Below, piece by piece: positions 4,785-12,744 of a stretch of DNA of 12,744 nucleotides. This stretch comes from Gallionellaceae bacterium (GTDB lineage Bacteria > Pseudomonadota > Gammaproteobacteria > Burkholderiales > Gallionellaceae). A program made the translations under genes and the position numbers. The notes beneath the pieces were generated by a model that was given only the letters and a program-made list of their open reading frames with translations, was not told the DNA's origin and made no database searches. Position 1 is the first letter of the stretch. Every line of letters starts with the position of its first letter. The DNA lies in contig JAKFXW010000013.1 of the NCBI GenBank assembly GCA_021731185.1, positions 1 to 12,744 of the forward strand. The letters are read 5' to 3'.

Positions 4785-5648
4785 ATGCAGAAGTGGATTT
4801 ATTTACTGTTTTTTATCCTGTCGTTGCCCGTTGCTGCACTCGAAATCATCGATGACGTTGGCACGCCAATCACATTCACCTCACCACCGCAGCGCATCAT
4901 CTCGCTCGCGCCCAATCTCACCGAATTAGCTTTTGCCGCTGGCATGGGTAGTCGCATGGTTGCGGTGAGTGCGTACAGCGACTTTCCCGCAGCAGCACAA
5001 AAGCTGCCGCAAGTAGGTGATGCGTTTCGTCTTAATTGGGAACAATTGTTGGCACTTAAACCTGATTTAATTTTAGCTTGGGGCAGCGGGTTATCAGCAC
5101 AAGATCGTGCGGCTTTTGAAAAATTAAAATTGAAATTTATAGTGCTGGAGCCGCGTCGTTTAGATGACATTCCACGCACCTTGCGGATGCTTGGAAAAAT
5201 AGCTGCCACATCTGTGGCAGCAGAAATAGCTGCGCAGGATTTTGAACAGCAGCGCTCGGTCTTGCGCCAAAAATATCAAAACAAAAGCAGGGTGCGTGCT
5301 TACTTTCAGATCAATGCGACACCGCTTCTCACCATCAACGGCGCACATATCATCAGCGATGTATTGCAGCTATGTGGCGCGCGTAATGTTTTTGAGGACA
5401 CCCCTATGCTGGTAACAACTATATCGGACGAGGCTTTGGTGCAGGCACAGCCGCAAATTATGTTGGGCATTGCCGCCACAAAAAATCAGGAGATTGAAAC
5501 CAGCGATGCCTGGCGTAAACTACCCGTGCGCGCTGCACGTCTGGGGAAAACAGGATTTGTGCATCCAGATATAATCAGTCGCGCCACGCCGAGAATTTTA
5601 TTGGGCGCCTCGCAGATATGTGCGCATATTGATTCTGCGCGACAATAA
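4785..5648 (+). CDS. btuF: Periplasmic cobalamin-binding protein (BtuF-like)
   Basis: A 287-residue protein with a signal peptide (MQKWIYLLFFILSLPVAA) and the helical-backbone metal-receptor fold of class III ABC binding proteins. The BtuF/HemV-type pattern is clear: PQRIISLAPNLTELAFAAG, PQVGDAFRLNWEQLLALKPD and LILAWGSG in the N-lobe, and LQLCGARNVF plus VHPDIISRATPRI in the C-lobe. Such proteins deliver corrinoids to the BtuCD transporter; a heme or iron-siderophore ligand cannot be fully excluded. No btuC or btuD is in the window, so the gene is separated from its transporter here. The start at 4785 gives a proper signal peptide, though the ribosome binding site is weak. It is the first backbone gene after the decayed array. 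Confidence 0.82.
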   Translation: MQKWIYLLFFILSLPVAALEIIDDVGTPITFTSPPQRIISLAPNLTELAFAAGMGSRMVAVSAYSDFPAAAQKLPQVGDAFRLNWEQLLALKPDLILAWGSGLSAQDRAAFEKLKLKFIVLEPRRLDDIPRTLRMLGKIAATSVAAEIAAQDFEQQRSVLRQKYQNKSRVRAYFQINATPLLTINGAHIISDVLQLCGARNVFEDTPMLVTTISDEALVQAQPQIMLGIAATKNQEIETSDAWRKLPVRAARLGKTGFVHPDIISRATPRILLGASQICAHIDSARQ

Positions 5649-5743
5649 AAAATATCCTGTACCGATACCACCCGTTCTGTTCTATTCAATCCCCTCATGT
5701 GCCAGAGGTTCCAGCCATTCCATTACTATGTTTTAGGTAGACA

Positions 5744-5873
5744 TTATTCCAGTTTCCGATAAAAAGGAGCACAAGGCGGCAAGGATGAGGCGACGAAGAC
5801 AGTACATTTGAGTACGGCTAGGAGCCGAAGACGAAGGTAACACAGTGATCGTTTTTATCGGGAATTGGAATTA
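5744..5873. repeat. 130-bp inverted-repeat (MITE-like) element
   Basis: The ends are inverted repeats: 5744-5766 (containing TTCCGATAAAAA) pairs with 5851-5873 (containing TTTTTATCGGGAA), with about 19 of 22 positions matching. The 84-nt centre has smaller hairpins, GGCTAGGAGCC and GTAC-N6-GTAC, and a purine-rich section with CGACGAAGAC and CCGAAGACGAAGG near-repeats. There is no ORF. The outer edge coincides with the TAA stop of the antiporter gene read on the - strand. The structure is that of a non-autonomous mobile element or an intergenic palindromic repeat family. The stretch 5649-5743 before it holds nothing that I can recognise. Confidence 0.65.
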
Positions 5874-7847
5874 CGCCCCCTTGCGCAATCTTTTCTCTGC
5901 TGCCTGCAGCGACACCGGTGGCCCCAATAGTACCAGCACATCACCGGCCCGCAACATCATATCGCCCGCCGGATGAGTCCCGCGCACGTTGTGGCGGCGC
6001 ACTGAATTCACTTCTACCATGAATTGCGCCAGATCAATTTCATCCAACGATTTACCCACGCCAAAATCTTCTTCGTTCAGCAATACGCTATGGAAGCGCG
6101 CCTGCAAACTTTCTGCATCTCCTCCCACTTTGTCATCCTGCAACGTGCGAAAAAATCCGCTGAACACGCTGTAGCGGCGTGCGCGATTTTCCTGAATGCG
6201 GCGGATCACCCGATTAAGCGGGATGCCAGACATGAGCATGACTTGCGAAGCCAGCATGACTCCGCCCTCCAGCACTTCCGCCACCACTTCCGCTGCCCCG
6301 GCCTGTTTTAATTGTTCGACATGCGAATCATCGGAGGTTCGCACCACTACTGGCAAATCCGGGCGCAGCTCTTTTACATGATGTAAAATTTTTAGTGCGG
6401 AATGCACATCGTTATAGGAGATCACGAGTGTTTTAGCGCGCATCAACCCTGCTGCCAGTAAAATTTCACGCTTGGCGGCATCGCCATACACCACGCTCTC
6501 CCCTGCTGCAACGGCCTCCTGCACACGGCGCGAATCCAGATCCAACGCGATAAATTTTATGTTCTCCTGTTCCATAAAACGCGCCAGCGCCTGGCCGCTG
6601 TGGCCATATCCACAGATGATGACATGCGTATTGGCTGACATGCTCTTCACCGCAATTTGATGCATTTGCATAGCGCGATTCATCCACTCGGTGGGCGAAA
6701 TATGCCGCACGATGGTTTCCGCATGTTGCAGCAACAAGGGTGCAAGCATCATAGACAGCAGCATAGCCGCCAATACAATTTGCACCACCTCATGCGGCAG
6801 CAAACTCACGCTGCCCGCCAGTGTTAACAATACCAGACCAAATTCGCCCGCCTGCGCCAACCACAAACCGCTACGCACAGCCACACCCCAGTTATCGGCA
6901 AACCCACGTACCAGCACTGCCACTACTGCTGTTTTCAGTAACAAAAGGCCTAGCAGCAACAGCATGACCCAGCCTATATTGGCTAACATGTATTCCACAT
7001 CCAGCATCATGCCGACGGTGACAAAAAATAATCCCATCAACACATCGCGAAATGGCTTGATGTCTTCTTCCACTTGATATCGATACTCAGTTTCGGCGAT
7101 TAAAATACCCGCTACAAATGCGCCCAAGGCCAGCGACAAGCCCGCCATTTCAGTGAGGTAAGCCAGGCCCAAAGTGATGAACAACACATTCAACATGAAT
7201 AATTCAGATGAGTTCTGACGCGCCACCAGATGAAACCACGGGCGCATAGTGCGTTGACCAAAAACCAGTAGCACCGCCAACAAAACTACGGCCTTGAGCA
7301 GCGCGATCATCAAGGTAAACGGCAAATCATTAGTGGCACTAGCCAAAGCTGGAATGATAATCAGCAGCGGCACGACGGCTAGATCTTGAAAAAGCAGCAC
7401 GCCCATAATTTGCTGGCCATGCGGCGCATTCATCTCGGCGCGCTCAACCAGCATTTTGCTGACAATGGCGGTAGAAGACATCGCCAACACGCCACCCAGA
7501 GCCAAACTTGCACGCCAATCCAACCCACTCAGCCAGGCCACGAGCATGACCAATAGCAGAGTAAATATAACTTGCGCGCTGCCCAGACCAAACACGGTGC
7601 GCTTCATGGAATGCAGTCGCGCCAGACTAAATTCCAAACCGATACTGAACATTAGAAACACCACGCCAAACTCGGCCAGATGGCGCGTGCCTACTTCATC
7701 TGGAATCCACGCCAAGGCGTGCGGTCCAATCAGAATGCCCACCGTCAGGTAGCCCAGCACGACTGGCAAACGCAATAAGCGACACACCACTACGACCCCG
7801 ACTGCGACCGCGAGCAAAATTAAAACCAGTTGTAACGTATTGGCCAT
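5871..7847 (-). CDS. Kef-type (CPA2) cation:proton antiporter with RCK domain
   Basis: A 658-residue inner-membrane protein. Residues 1 to about 380 form the CPA2 antiporter domain with around 12 membrane segments and the conserved QD pair (154-155, LLFQDLAVVP). A TrkA-N/RCK nucleotide-binding domain follows, with the Rossmann motif GYGHSG at 413-418. The C-terminal part (about 560-658) is TrkA-C-like, with the ending RAGDVLVLLGPP. The architecture fits monovalent cation:proton antiporter-2 proteins of the KefB/KefC type, which exchange K+ or Na+ for H+. Whether it is glutathione-gated like E. coli KefC cannot be seen. The gene stands alone; no KefF/KefG-type partner is adjacent. The ATG at 7845-7847 gives the expected first membrane segment, but no strong Shine-Dalgarno sequence is present. 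Confidence 0.92.
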   Translation of the reverse strand: MANTLQLVLILLAVAVGVVVVCRLLRLPVVLGYLTVGILIGPHALAWIPDEVGTRHLAEFGVVFLMFSIGLEFSLARLHSMKRTVFGLGSAQVIFTLLLVMLVAWLSGLDWRASLALGGVLAMSSTAIVSKMLVERAEMNAPHGQQIMGVLLFQDLAVVPLLIIIPALASATNDLPFTLMIALLKAVVLLAVLLVFGQRTMRPWFHLVARQNSSELFMLNVLFITLGLAYLTEMAGLSLALGAFVAGILIAETEYRYQVEEDIKPFRDVLMGLFFVTVGMMLDVEYMLANIGWVMLLLLGLLLLKTAVVAVLVRGFADNWGVAVRSGLWLAQAGEFGLVLLTLAGSVSLLPHEVVQIVLAAMLLSMMLAPLLLQHAETIVRHISPTEWMNRAMQMHQIAVKSMSANTHVIICGYGHSGQALARFMEQENIKFIALDLDSRRVQEAVAAGESVVYGDAAKREILLAAGLMRAKTLVISYNDVHSALKILHHVKELRPDLPVVVRTSDDSHVEQLKQAGAAEVVAEVLEGGVMLASQVMLMSGIPLNRVIRRIQENRARRYSVFSGFFRTLQDDKVGGDAESLQARFHSVLLNEEDFGVGKSLDEIDLAQFMVEVNSVRRHNVRGTHPAGDMMLRAGDVLVLLGPPVSLQAAEKRLRKGA

Positions 7848-7917
7848 AACGAAACTGCAAAAAATAAATTAAATATTATGGAAACGCTGAACAAATCACT
7901 ATTTTGTCACCCCTACT

Positions 7918-7932
7918 GCCATATCTTATGGC
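7918..7932. promoter_or_regulatory. Perfect inverted repeat upstream of the antiporter gene
   Basis: GCCATA-TCT-TATGGC is a perfect 6-bp inverted repeat with a 3-nt centre, about 70 bp upstream of the antiporter start codon. Outer CTA/TAG bases extend it partially. The position and size suit a dimeric regulator's operator, but no regulator is identified. The rest of the 256-nt gap between the antiporter gene and dps shows nothing that I can name. Confidence 0.3.
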
Positions 7933-8103
7933 GATAGTTGTTTGATTCGACATCGCTTTGGCATGGAGCCAGAATGATCACTCTTCTTGAGCCATTTTGC
8001 CTGGCTTTCGTTTTCAGGATGCAATTGTGGTGTCAGCACCCAACAACCATCGGCGCGCCAGCATCAAATTGGCGAAACCGACAGCGCGAACAACTGCTTG
8101 CAA

Positions 8104-8577
8104 TTATTCCAGCAAACTACGTAGCATCCACGCTGTTTTCTCATGCACTTGCATACGTTGCGTCAATAAATCAGCACTGGGTTCATCATTGACTTTGTCT
8201 GTCGCTGGGAACGCCGCACGGGCGGTGCGTGCCACAGCTTCGTTGCCATCCAGCAGCGCGCGTATCATATCTTCCGCTTTGGGCGTGCCGTATGTTTCCT
8301 TGATGGAGGTGAGTGCGATGAATTCTTTGTAAGTGCCAGGAGCTGGAAAACCCAATGCGCGAATCCGTTCAGCAATTAAATCCACCGCCAGCGCGAGTTC
8401 GTTGTATTGCGCCTCAAACATTAGGTGCAAGGTTTGAAACATGGGGCCTTGCACGTTCCAATGGAAGTTATGCGTTTTTAAATACAAGGTGTAGGTGTCA
8501 GCTAACAGATGCGACAAACCCTCTACAACCTGGGCGCGATCAGCTTGTTTGATTCCAATATTGACTTTCATTTTCAC
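8104..8577 (-). CDS. dps: Dps family ferritin-like DNA-protecting protein
   Basis: A 157-residue member of the Dps family. It stores iron as a 12-mer and, in many members, binds DNA during stress. The inter-subunit ferroxidase site is complete: H39 in NFHWNVQGP, H51, E55, D66 and E70 in the pattern HxxFExxYxE...DxxAERIRALG. The N-terminus is short (MKMKVNIGIK) and lacks the Lys-rich tail of E. coli Dps, so DNA binding by that route is uncertain. AAGGAGGTG directly before the ATG is the strongest ribosome binding site in the window, consistent with high expression. It stands alone between an antiporter gene and pmbA. An OxyR or stationary-phase promoter is expected, but I could not place one with confidence. 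Confidence 0.93.
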   Translation of the reverse strand: MKMKVNIGIKQADRAQVVEGLSHLLADTYTLYLKTHNFHWNVQGPMFQTLHLMFEAQYNELALAVDLIAERIRALGFPAPGTYKEFIALTSIKETYGTPKAEDMIRALLDGNEAVARTARAAFPATDKVNDEPSADLLTQRMQVHEKTAWMLRSLLE

Positions 8578-8706
8578 CTCCTTAAGGTTAGGTAATTATT
8601 TACGATAATGGCCGTTTACGAAATTATTCTACTCTTCTACAAAATCATGCTACTACTCCAATTTTACATTTAAAGCCTCGCCATAAACCTAGTTAGATTG
8701 GTTTAT

Positions 8707-10074
8707 TTACTGACCCGCCACCATCATATTGCCAATTAAAATAGAGCCGCTCTGGCGCGAACCTTGCACCAATACATCGTTACCCACCGCCACAATATTG
8801 CGATACATTTCTTTAAGATTGCCTGCAATTGTGATTTCTTCAACAGCATATTGAATCTCGCCATGCTCTACCCAAAATCCCGCCGCGCCACGCGAGTAAT
8901 CGCCCGTAACATGATTCACACCTTGCCCCAGCAACTCGGTAACCAACAGGCCGCGATCCATTTTTTTCAGCAGCCCGTTAAAATCCAGCTCTCCTGGACG
9001 CAAAATTAAATTGTGATTGCCGCCCGCATTACCCGTCGTTTTCATACCCAATTTACGTGCCGAATAGGTGCTGAGGAAATAGCCATTTAACACACCACCC
9101 GCCACAATCGCGCGACGCTGTGTTCGCACACCTTCGTTATCAAAAGCGCCGCTAGCCAATCCCCGCTTGATGTCTGGAATGTCCTCAATATGAACGTTGG
9201 GTGAAAAAACTGTTTTCCCCAATTGGTTCAGCAGAAAAGAAGATTTTCGATATTGTCCGCCGCCACTCACCGCACCCACAAAATGTCCGAGTAGGCTGGC
9301 AGCGATGGGCGCTTCAAACAACACCGGAGTTTGCATGGTGTCGAGTTTGCGCGCATTCAAACGCCGCACGGCGCGCTGCGCTGCCAACAAACCGATTTCT
9401 TTTGCGCCGAGCAAATCTTCAGCCGCACGCGCTTCGCTGTACCAGTAATCACGCTGCATCGCATCATCCTCTCCGGCGATGACCGCACAACTGATACTGT
9501 GGCGTGAGCTAGGATAACCGCCAATAAAGCCTAAACTATTGGCAAATACAAATTGCGATTCGTGCACGCTGATGCTCGCCCCTTCTGAATTACTAATGCG
9601 CGGATCAAAATCCAATGCGATTTGCTCGCACGCTTTCGCCAATTCAATCGCATCTTCCACCGACAACAGCCACGGATGATATAAATCTAAATCTGGAAAA
9701 TCGGTAGCGAGCATTTCCTGATCCGGCAGTCCCGCGCAATCATCGCTGGCAGTGTGCCGCGCAATTGAAAGCGCAGCATCCACAGTGTCGCGCACGGCTT
9801 GCTTGGAAAAATCTGAAGTATGTGCATTACCGCTTTGCTGGCCGATATATACGCTTATACCTAAACTTTTATCGCGATTGTATTGGATGTTTTCCACCTC
9901 ACCCTGACGCACGGTAACTTCCTGCCCAAAGCCATCCGAGACCTCGGCCACACTCGCGCTGGCTCCTTGCTGCTTAGCATAAGACAACATATCGCTGGCG
10001 ATTTCACGCAGTGTTTCGGACGAGTGTGAAAATCTGCTTTCGCCTTGAGACTTGATTTGTGGGGTGATGCTCAT
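8707..10074 (-). CDS. pmbA: PmbA/TldE, partner subunit of the TldD/TldE metalloprotease
   Basis: A 455-residue protein matching the PmbA (TldE) family over its full length; the E. coli protein is about 450 residues. With TldD it forms a metalloprotease that in enterobacteria matures microcin B17 and degrades CcdA; in other bacteria it processes peptide precursors. Only TldD carries the HExxxH zinc site, and this protein accordingly lacks it. Characteristic segments are SLGISVYIGQQSGNAHTSDF near residue 75, FNGLLKKMDRGLLVTELLGQ and NHVTGDYSRGAAGFWVEHGE in the C-terminal half. No tldD is in the window. It diverges from darP, a neighbour arrangement common in Betaproteobacteria and Gammaproteobacteria. 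Confidence 0.95.
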   Translation of the reverse strand: MSITPQIKSQGESRFSHSSETLREIASDMLSYAKQQGASASVAEVSDGFGQEVTVRQGEVENIQYNRDKSLGISVYIGQQSGNAHTSDFSKQAVRDTVDAALSIARHTASDDCAGLPDQEMLATDFPDLDLYHPWLLSVEDAIELAKACEQIALDFDPRISNSEGASISVHESQFVFANSLGFIGGYPSSRHSISCAVIAGEDDAMQRDYWYSEARAAEDLLGAKEIGLLAAQRAVRRLNARKLDTMQTPVLFEAPIAASLLGHFVGAVSGGGQYRKSSFLLNQLGKTVFSPNVHIEDIPDIKRGLASGAFDNEGVRTQRRAIVAGGVLNGYFLSTYSARKLGMKTTGNAGGNHNLILRPGELDFNGLLKKMDRGLLVTELLGQGVNHVTGDYSRGAAGFWVEHGEIQYAVEEITIAGNLKEMYRNIVAVGNDVLVQGSRQSGSILIGNMMVAGQ

Positions 10075-10148
10075 ATTTTAAAATTAATTGGATGAAAGGC
10101 GATATGATAACAACATCTCATTACTATTTCGCCCAGTTATTATTTCCC

Positions 10149-10685
10149 ATGACGCATTCTTACGAGGACAATTTAGATGGACAAGACTTGCCGCCCAGCA
10201 AAACAAAAATCAAAAAACAGATGTTGGATTTGCAGGAAATTGGCGAGCAATTGGTCGCGCTGAGCAGCGATAAATTAAAGAATATGGATCTGCCCGAGCG
10301 CCTGCTGGAGGCAGTGAAAGAGATGAAGCGCATCAACAAATTTGGCGCACAACGGCGGCAGATGCAGTTTATCGGACGCTTGATGCGTGAAGTAGAAACT
10401 GCGCCCATCATCGCCAAACTGGAAGTGTGGAGCGGGAAATCACAGCAGCACACGTCATGGCTGCATGATTTGGAACGCTGGCGTGATCGCCTGATTGAGA
10501 ATGAAGACGCACTCACTGAATTGCTCGAAACTCATCCTACCGCTGACGCACAAAAGCTACGCGCCTTGATTCGTAATGCGCGTAAAGAAGCTGAGCTAAA
10601 AAAACCACCTAAAAATTATCGCGAGATTTTTCAGGTGTTGCGCGAGATGATGCCTGAGAAAATAACTGGTCAAGCTCCAGAATGA
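10149..10685 (+). CDS. darP: DarP (YjgA), 50S ribosomal subunit assembly factor
   Basis: A 178-residue basic helical protein of the DUF615/YjgA family, renamed DarP; the E. coli protein is about 183 residues. It associates with late 50S assembly intermediates. Family hallmarks are visible: PPSKTKIKKQMLDLQEIGEQ, FGAQRRQMQFIGRLMRE and ALIRNARKEAELKKPPKNYR near the C-terminus. The ATG at 10149 was chosen because homologues begin shortly before the PPSKT segment. In-frame ATGs at 10092 and 10104 would add 15-19 residues rich in Tyr and Phe, and would leave as few as 17 nt to the divergent pmbA start. However, AAAGG stands before 10104 and no ribosome binding site is seen before 10149, so the start is not certain. 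Confidence 0.92.
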   Translation: MTHSYEDNLDGQDLPPSKTKIKKQMLDLQEIGEQLVALSSDKLKNMDLPERLLEAVKEMKRINKFGAQRRQMQFIGRLMREVETAPIIAKLEVWSGKSQQHTSWLHDLERWRDRLIENEDALTELLETHPTADAQKLRALIRNARKEAELKKPPKNYREIFQVLREMMPEKITGQAPE

Positions 10686-10769
10686 TTAGCTACTTAAAAA
10701 AATCAAACAGCCTGAATCAAAAGCCGTCTCAAATACCAAACTTTTTATACCGCAGCATTGCATAAGAAT

Positions 10770-11432
10770 ATGAGCATCCTGTTACCTCACATCACGTTGG
10801 ACATTGGCACCTCACCACAGCACAGCATCATCTGGTTGCACGGCTTGGGTGCCGATGGTAAAGATTTTGTGCCTATCGCACATGAGATTAAGCTGCCCGT
10901 AGCAGTGCGCTATCTGTTTCCACACGCGCCCCAACAGCCAGTCACCATTAATGGCGGCATGATGATGCGTGCCTGGTACGACATCATCGCCTTCAATGGG
11001 CCAATAGACAGCGCGGGCATTCAGGCTTCGCAAGCAGCCATTGAAAATTTGATTGCACAGGAAAAGCAGCGTGGAATCGTGGCAAAAAATATTTATCTGG
11101 CAGGATTTTCACAAGGGGGTGCAATTGCCTTGTACACGGGTTTGCATCACGCTGAAAAATTGGGTGGGATCATTGCGCTGTCCTCTCGGCTCCCTCAAGC
11201 TGAAAAATTACCTGAGAAAATAAGCGCGCATAAGCCGCCCATTTTTATGGCGCATGGGCGCAGTGATCCCATCATTCCATACAGCACAGGAAGCCATTCT
11301 GCGACCTTACTTAAAGAGGGTGGGTATCAATTGGAATGGCGCGAATACGATATGCCACATTCAGTTTGTGCCGAAGAAATAGCTGATATTGAACGCTGGC
11401 TGATACGGCAACTATCAAACAATCCAGCTTGA
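10770..11432 (+). CDS. Alpha/beta hydrolase, carboxylesterase/phospholipase family
   Basis: A 220-residue cytoplasmic serine hydrolase of the carboxylesterase-2 (Abhydrolase_2) family, which includes bacterial EstB-like esterases and eukaryotic acyl-protein thioesterases. The catalytic triad is complete: S114 in GFSQGG, D166 in HGRSDPIIP and H197 in YDMPHSV. The oxyanion-hole motif HGLGADG is at 24-30. The length is normal for the family. Natural substrates are short-chain or lysophospholipid esters in known members; the specific one here is unknown. The ATG at 10770 is preferred over an in-frame TTG at 10758. It lies 84 nt after darP on the same strand, so co-transcription is possible. Confidence 0.93.
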   Translation: MSILLPHITLDIGTSPQHSIIWLHGLGADGKDFVPIAHEIKLPVAVRYLFPHAPQQPVTINGGMMMRAWYDIIAFNGPIDSAGIQASQAAIENLIAQEKQRGIVAKNIYLAGFSQGGAIALYTGLHHAEKLGGIIALSSRLPQAEKLPEKISAHKPPIFMAHGRSDPIIPYSTGSHSATLLKEGGYQLEWREYDMPHSVCAEEIADIERWLIRQLSNNPA

Positions 11433-11475
11433 GAAACAAGACGAGGCGCGAACATAATGTGTGAACACAGTAAGA

Positions 11476-12744
11476 TTAGTGCGTTTCATCCGCCGCCTCT
11501 TCTATTACCATACGATAACTGGCCAACTCATAATCTGAGCCCTTCTCCAGCAAGGTAATGGGAATGAGCAAACAATCATTGCCTTCATATTGTGTGTGTA
11601 GGCTGTGGTTCATGGAAAAATCACCCTTGCCCAGCAACAAGCGAACTTGGCCTTTCTGATCCTGTGATCTTTTCAATAAAAGCCCCTGTTGAATGTTCGC
11701 ATCATCACGTTTAATACGCAACGGTGCGTAGTCAACCTGATTACTAAACATTTCAATGCCTACATGCAAGTTACCCAGTTCATCGCGATTAATACGACGC
11801 ACTACCCCCGCACCATAGTGTGGAATTTTTTCAGGTTGAATGCCAATCAAGGAGCCAACCTTGATGCCCCCCGCGTTCTTGGCCTGAAGTACGCAACTAA
11901 AGCCAGTAGCACTAATGTCTTCAGCATCCCACGATGTTTCTGACGGCACGCTGCCTGCCGCGACATTCATGGCTATGTTTACAAACCCCTGCACGACACC
12001 CAGCTTGAATTTAATCTGATGGCGCGCATTGCGTCGCATTGGCGGCGGGTTGGTCCAAAACACAGAAACGCTGCGCAAGACCTCCCCCACAACCACCGCC
12101 TCATATACCTTGTCCAGAGCCAGTTCATCAGGCACAGAATTGCTTTCTAAAGTCTTGAATAAGCGCTCAATATGCCTGTCAATATTTCCCGTACTCAGAA
12201 AACGCATATCGCTATGCATGGCGGATTCGGCCTTCACTCGACTGGGCATATCGGGTTGCGCCAAATTAAAGCAAATCACACTATCCGCAGTCATTTTAGA
12301 ATCGATCAAAAAGTGTGTGCCCCAATACTCAGTTAATCTCTCGGCAATATGTGTACGAGCTGGATCCAACCTGCTGGCAACTGGGGCATACCACATCAGC
12401 ACAATCAAAAATTTCTGGCGCACCGTTATATCGAACGCAGAATCTGCGTACAGTTTAACTGGTGTGTCCGCATACTTTTGTGACTCCGCATGCGTGTATA
12501 GTTCTGCGAATTGCCGCCAGATAGCAGGGGTAACTTTTTCATAGTGTGCAGCCGAACATTTAATCTTGCCCTGCAAGGCGTGCATACCACGCACCGTTAT
12601 CAGTGGTAAATAGGCTTTAAGTGCAGCGCTTCCTTTGCTGTTATTCTTATAGTCGGTCAGCAGCCCATGATAGGCTTGTGCCGCACGCGCATAAAAATTA
12701 TTGAGTGCGACGCGAATGCGGGTTTCTTGAAAAGTAGCGAGCGG
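11476..12744 (-). CDS. PilZ-domain cyclic-di-GMP-binding protein (5' end beyond window)
   Basis: The frame is open without a stop to the right edge, so the gene starts outside the window. At least 422 residues are visible. A GTG at 12592-12594 is only an internal codon: the 50 codons before it are plausible helical coding sequence (for example NNFYARAAQAYHGLLTDYKN). The N-terminal part of about 230 residues is a predominantly helical domain that I cannot name. The C-terminal part is a PilZ domain with both cyclic-di-GMP motifs: RxxxR (RRNAR) and, 35 residues on, DxSxxG (DISATG). It should bind cyclic di-GMP, probably to control motility, adhesion or gene expression. It converges on the esterase gene with a 43-nt gap; no strong terminator is visible there. 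Confidence 0.88.
   Translation of the reverse strand, partial: PLATFQETRIRVALNNFYARAAQAYHGLLTDYKNNSKGSAALKAYLPLITVRGMHALQGKIKCSAAHYEKVTPAIWRQFAELYTHAESQKYADTPVKLYADSAFDITVRQKFLIVLMWYAPVASRLDPARTHIAERLTEYWGTHFLIDSKMTADSVICFNLAQPDMPSRVKAESAMHSDMRFLSTGNIDRHIERLFKTLESNSVPDELALDKVYEAVVVGEVLRSVSVFWTNPPPMRRNARHQIKFKLGVVQGFVNIAMNVAAGSVPSETSWDAEDISATGFSCVLQAKNAGGIKVGSLIGIQPEKIPHYGAGVVRRINRDELGNLHVGIEMFSNQVDYAPLRIKRDDANIQQGLLLKRSQDQKGQVRLLLGKGDFSMNHSLHTQYEGNDCLLIPITLLEKGSDYELASYRMVIEEAADETH

Noticed and set aside
4799..5209. A 136-codon - strand open frame
   Set aside because: It is fully opposite btuF and has low-complexity Ser/Ala content typical of a shadow frame.
5989..7752. Several + strand open frames of 60-128 codons across this stretch
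   Set aside because: They lie opposite the continuous antiporter gene, have no family resemblance and are out of keeping with its strong domain conservation; they are shadow frames.
8020..8103. A - strand frame just after dps that reads FANLMLARRWLLGAD, suggesting a gene remnant
   Set aside because: Only about 27 codons, no start, and I could not tie it to a family; not enough to call a pseudogene.
7938..8332. Two + strand open frames overlapping dps and its downstream gap
   Set aside because: Mostly antisense to dps, with no ribosome binding site and no recognisable domain.
8685..8704. AAACC-N10-GGTTT inverted repeat after pmbA as a terminator
   Set aside because: A 5-bp AT-rich stem without a following T-run is too weak to call.
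11446..11475. TGTG-AA-CACA hairpin between the convergent esterase and PilZ genes as a bidirectional terminator
   Set aside because: The stem is only four pairs with no U-tract on either side.
12029..12544. A 171-codon + strand open frame
   Set aside because: It is antisense to the PilZ gene, whose domain motifs are clear; composition is that of a reverse-strand shadow.
1..12744. CRISPR array, tRNA or rRNA
   Set aside because: No regularly spaced repeats with spacers, no cloverleaf-like sequence and no rRNA segment were seen; the only repeated blocks are the attC sites, the 13-bp tandem repeat and the 130-bp palindromic element.

Overview
The window looks like part of a betaproteobacterial chromosome. 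The backbone pairs pmbA with a divergent darP/yjgA, and its proteins read as Nitrosomonadales/Gallionellaceae-like. That placement is an inference from protein resemblance, not from a marker gene. Positions 1 to about 4460 are accessory DNA; from 4785 to the right edge it is ordinary chromosome.

The left third is the distal part of an integron gene-cassette array. Five attC recombination sites (R'' box RYYYAAC, R' box GTTRRRY) lie at 77-154, 736-800, 1389-1426, 2006-2037 and 2486-2556. All cassette genes read on the + strand and each attC follows its gene, so the integrase and attI should lie to the left, outside the window. The cargo in order is: the tail of an unknown gene; a DUF433/DUF5615 toxin-antitoxin-like pair; an exported protein of unknown function; an exported single-domain cupin; a HicA/HicB toxin-antitoxin pair; and a GAF-GGDEF diguanylate cyclase with intact active and inhibitory sites. 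Two attC sites share an identical 29-nt core. The two sites flanking the cupin are only 38 and 32 bp, and look like opposite halves of that same attC type.

From 3596 to about 4780 the array decays. A half attC runs into an internally deleted GGDEF-domain fragment, which is fused to the C-terminal third of an IS110-family transposase. Next comes a small cysteine-rich lipoprotein gene, a possible second half attC, and a degenerate N-terminal IS110/IS1111-type transposase fragment on the opposite strand.

The backbone then holds btuF-like (periplasmic corrinoid-binding protein, +), a 130-bp inverted-repeat element ending on the stop codon of the next gene, a Kef/CPA2 cation:proton antiporter (-), dps (-), pmbA/tldE (-), darP (+), a carboxylesterase of the alpha/beta hydrolase fold (+), and a 5'-truncated PilZ-domain protein (-) that runs off the right edge. 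Two genes belong to cyclic-di-GMP signalling: the cassette-borne diguanylate cyclase makes it, and the PilZ protein carries both canonical binding motifs. Nothing in the window shows that the two act together.
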